From positions 1-5,794 of the forward strand of contig JAJDDS010000711.1 of the NCBI GenBank assembly GCA_029260195.1: a stretch of DNA of 5,794 nt, read 5' to 3'. Source of the DNA: Phycisphaerae bacterium. Its GTDB lineage: Bacteria > Planctomycetota > Phycisphaerae > UBA1845. Positions within the stretch are counted from its first letter, which is position 1. Each line of letters begins with the position of its first letter. Of the stretch, positions 5,377 through 5,794 are shown piece by piece. The notes below the pieces were generated by a model. It had not been told where the DNA came from. It made no database searches and saw only the letters and a program-made list of their open reading frames with translations. The translations under genes were made by a program, and so were the position numbers.

Positions 5377-5794
5377 ATGCCCCTAGGCACCATACGATCA
5401 ACCGTCGCCAAACCTGGCCGCGTCGACCAGAAGTGGCATCACGCCGACGCCACTGACAGAATCCTGGGACGGCTCGCAGCCAACGTCGCGCGCGTGCTAA
5501 TGGGTAAGCACAAACCCATCTACACACCCCACGTCGACACAGGCGACTTCGTCGTCATCACGAACGCCGCCAAGATTAAGGTCACCGGCAAGAAGCTCGA
5601 CCAACGATCCTACGCCAGATACAGCTACTACCCCGGCGGTTACAAAGAAGTCTCGATGCGCGACGTCTTCGAAAAAACACCGGAGCGCATCATCGAAGCC
5701 GCCGTTCGGCGAATGCTCCCAAAGAGCGCACTCGGCCGAAGAATGTTCAAGAAACTCAAAGTCTACCGTGGCGAAGAACATCCCCACGCAGCCC
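5377..5794 (+). CDS. rplM: 50S ribosomal protein L13 (uL13), partial at the right edge
   Basis: An early-assembling large-subunit protein that binds 23S rRNA. 139 codons plus one base are present. Diagnostic stretches: DATDRILGRLAANVARVLMG (24-43), KHKPIYTPHVDTGDFVVITN (44-63), KVTGKKL (68-74), a YYPGG segment (84-88), RRMLPKSALGRRMFKKLKVY (111-130), and GEEHPHAA at the cut edge. Against the 142-residue E. coli protein only about 8-10 C-terminal residues (the QQPxxL region) should be missing. It has a family-typical variable N-terminal extension of about 5 residues. ATG at 5377 is preceded by GAGG (5366-5369) with a 7-base spacer. A promoter lies 47 bases upstream. In most bacteria rpsI follows directly, beyond the window. 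A very short overlapping ORF (5357-5386) precedes the start. Confidence 0.95.
   Translation, partial: MPLGTIRSTVAKPGRVDQKWHHADATDRILGRLAANVARVLMGKHKPIYTPHVDTGDFVVITNAAKIKVTGKKLDQRSYARYSYYPGGYKEVSMRDVFEKTPERIIEAAVRRMLPKSALGRRMFKKLKVYRGEEHPHAA

Noticed and set aside
5497..5787. Minus-strand 96-codon frame opposite rplM
   Set aside because: It is antisense to an unmistakable L13 coding sequence.

Overview
The window looks like a GC-rich chromosome segment from a planctomycete-type bacterium (Planctomycetota, possibly Phycisphaerae-like). This rests mainly on the secreted protein at 4212-4631. It carries a dockerin-like pair of Asp-rich loops with a Cys-bounded linker, followed by an FG-GAP/VCBS repeat, an arrangement very common in that phylum. 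The rest fits: a stand-alone STAS protein, a cysteinyl-tRNA synthetase with an altered KMSKS loop, and several starts with weak or missing Shine-Dalgarno sites. The assignment is an inference from protein style, not from a marker search.

Layout, left to right. Positions 1-833 (minus strand) hold the 5' part of a gene for an exported, unrecognised protein: signal peptide, leucine-heptad coil, Pro/Met linker, then a long Trp/Glu/Gln/Arg coiled coil. It runs off the left edge. Just upstream, 846-911 is a 21-codon leader ORF with a perfect AGGAGG. About 550 bases (912-1464) hold no convincing gene. A small plus-strand ORF at 1465-1635 could encode a 56-residue single-pass membrane protein. Then three minus-strand genes run in series: a dockerin/FG-GAP secreted protein (4631-4212), cysS (4110-2608) and an extended SDR sugar-epimerase/reductase-like enzyme (2579-1689). 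cysS and the SDR gene are 28 bases apart and probably co-transcribed. A minus-strand STAS-domain anti-sigma-factor-antagonist-like gene (5191-4823) ends in a likely terminator hairpin. Divergent from it, plus-strand rplM (ribosomal protein L13) starts at 5377 behind a good sigma-70-type promoter and is cut by the right edge about 8-10 codons before its expected end.

How they work together: rplM and cysS are translation housekeeping genes. The STAS protein suggests partner-switching regulation, but no kinase, phosphatase or sigma factor lies in the window. The SDR enzyme and the two exported proteins have no evident pathway link to their neighbours. I see no defence system, CRISPR array, mobile element, tRNA or rRNA, and no coherent novel multi-gene system. 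The most unusual items are the Trp-heptad exported coiled-coil protein with its leader ORF, the apparently truncated dockerin/FG-GAP gene, and the altered signature loop of the cysteinyl-tRNA synthetase.
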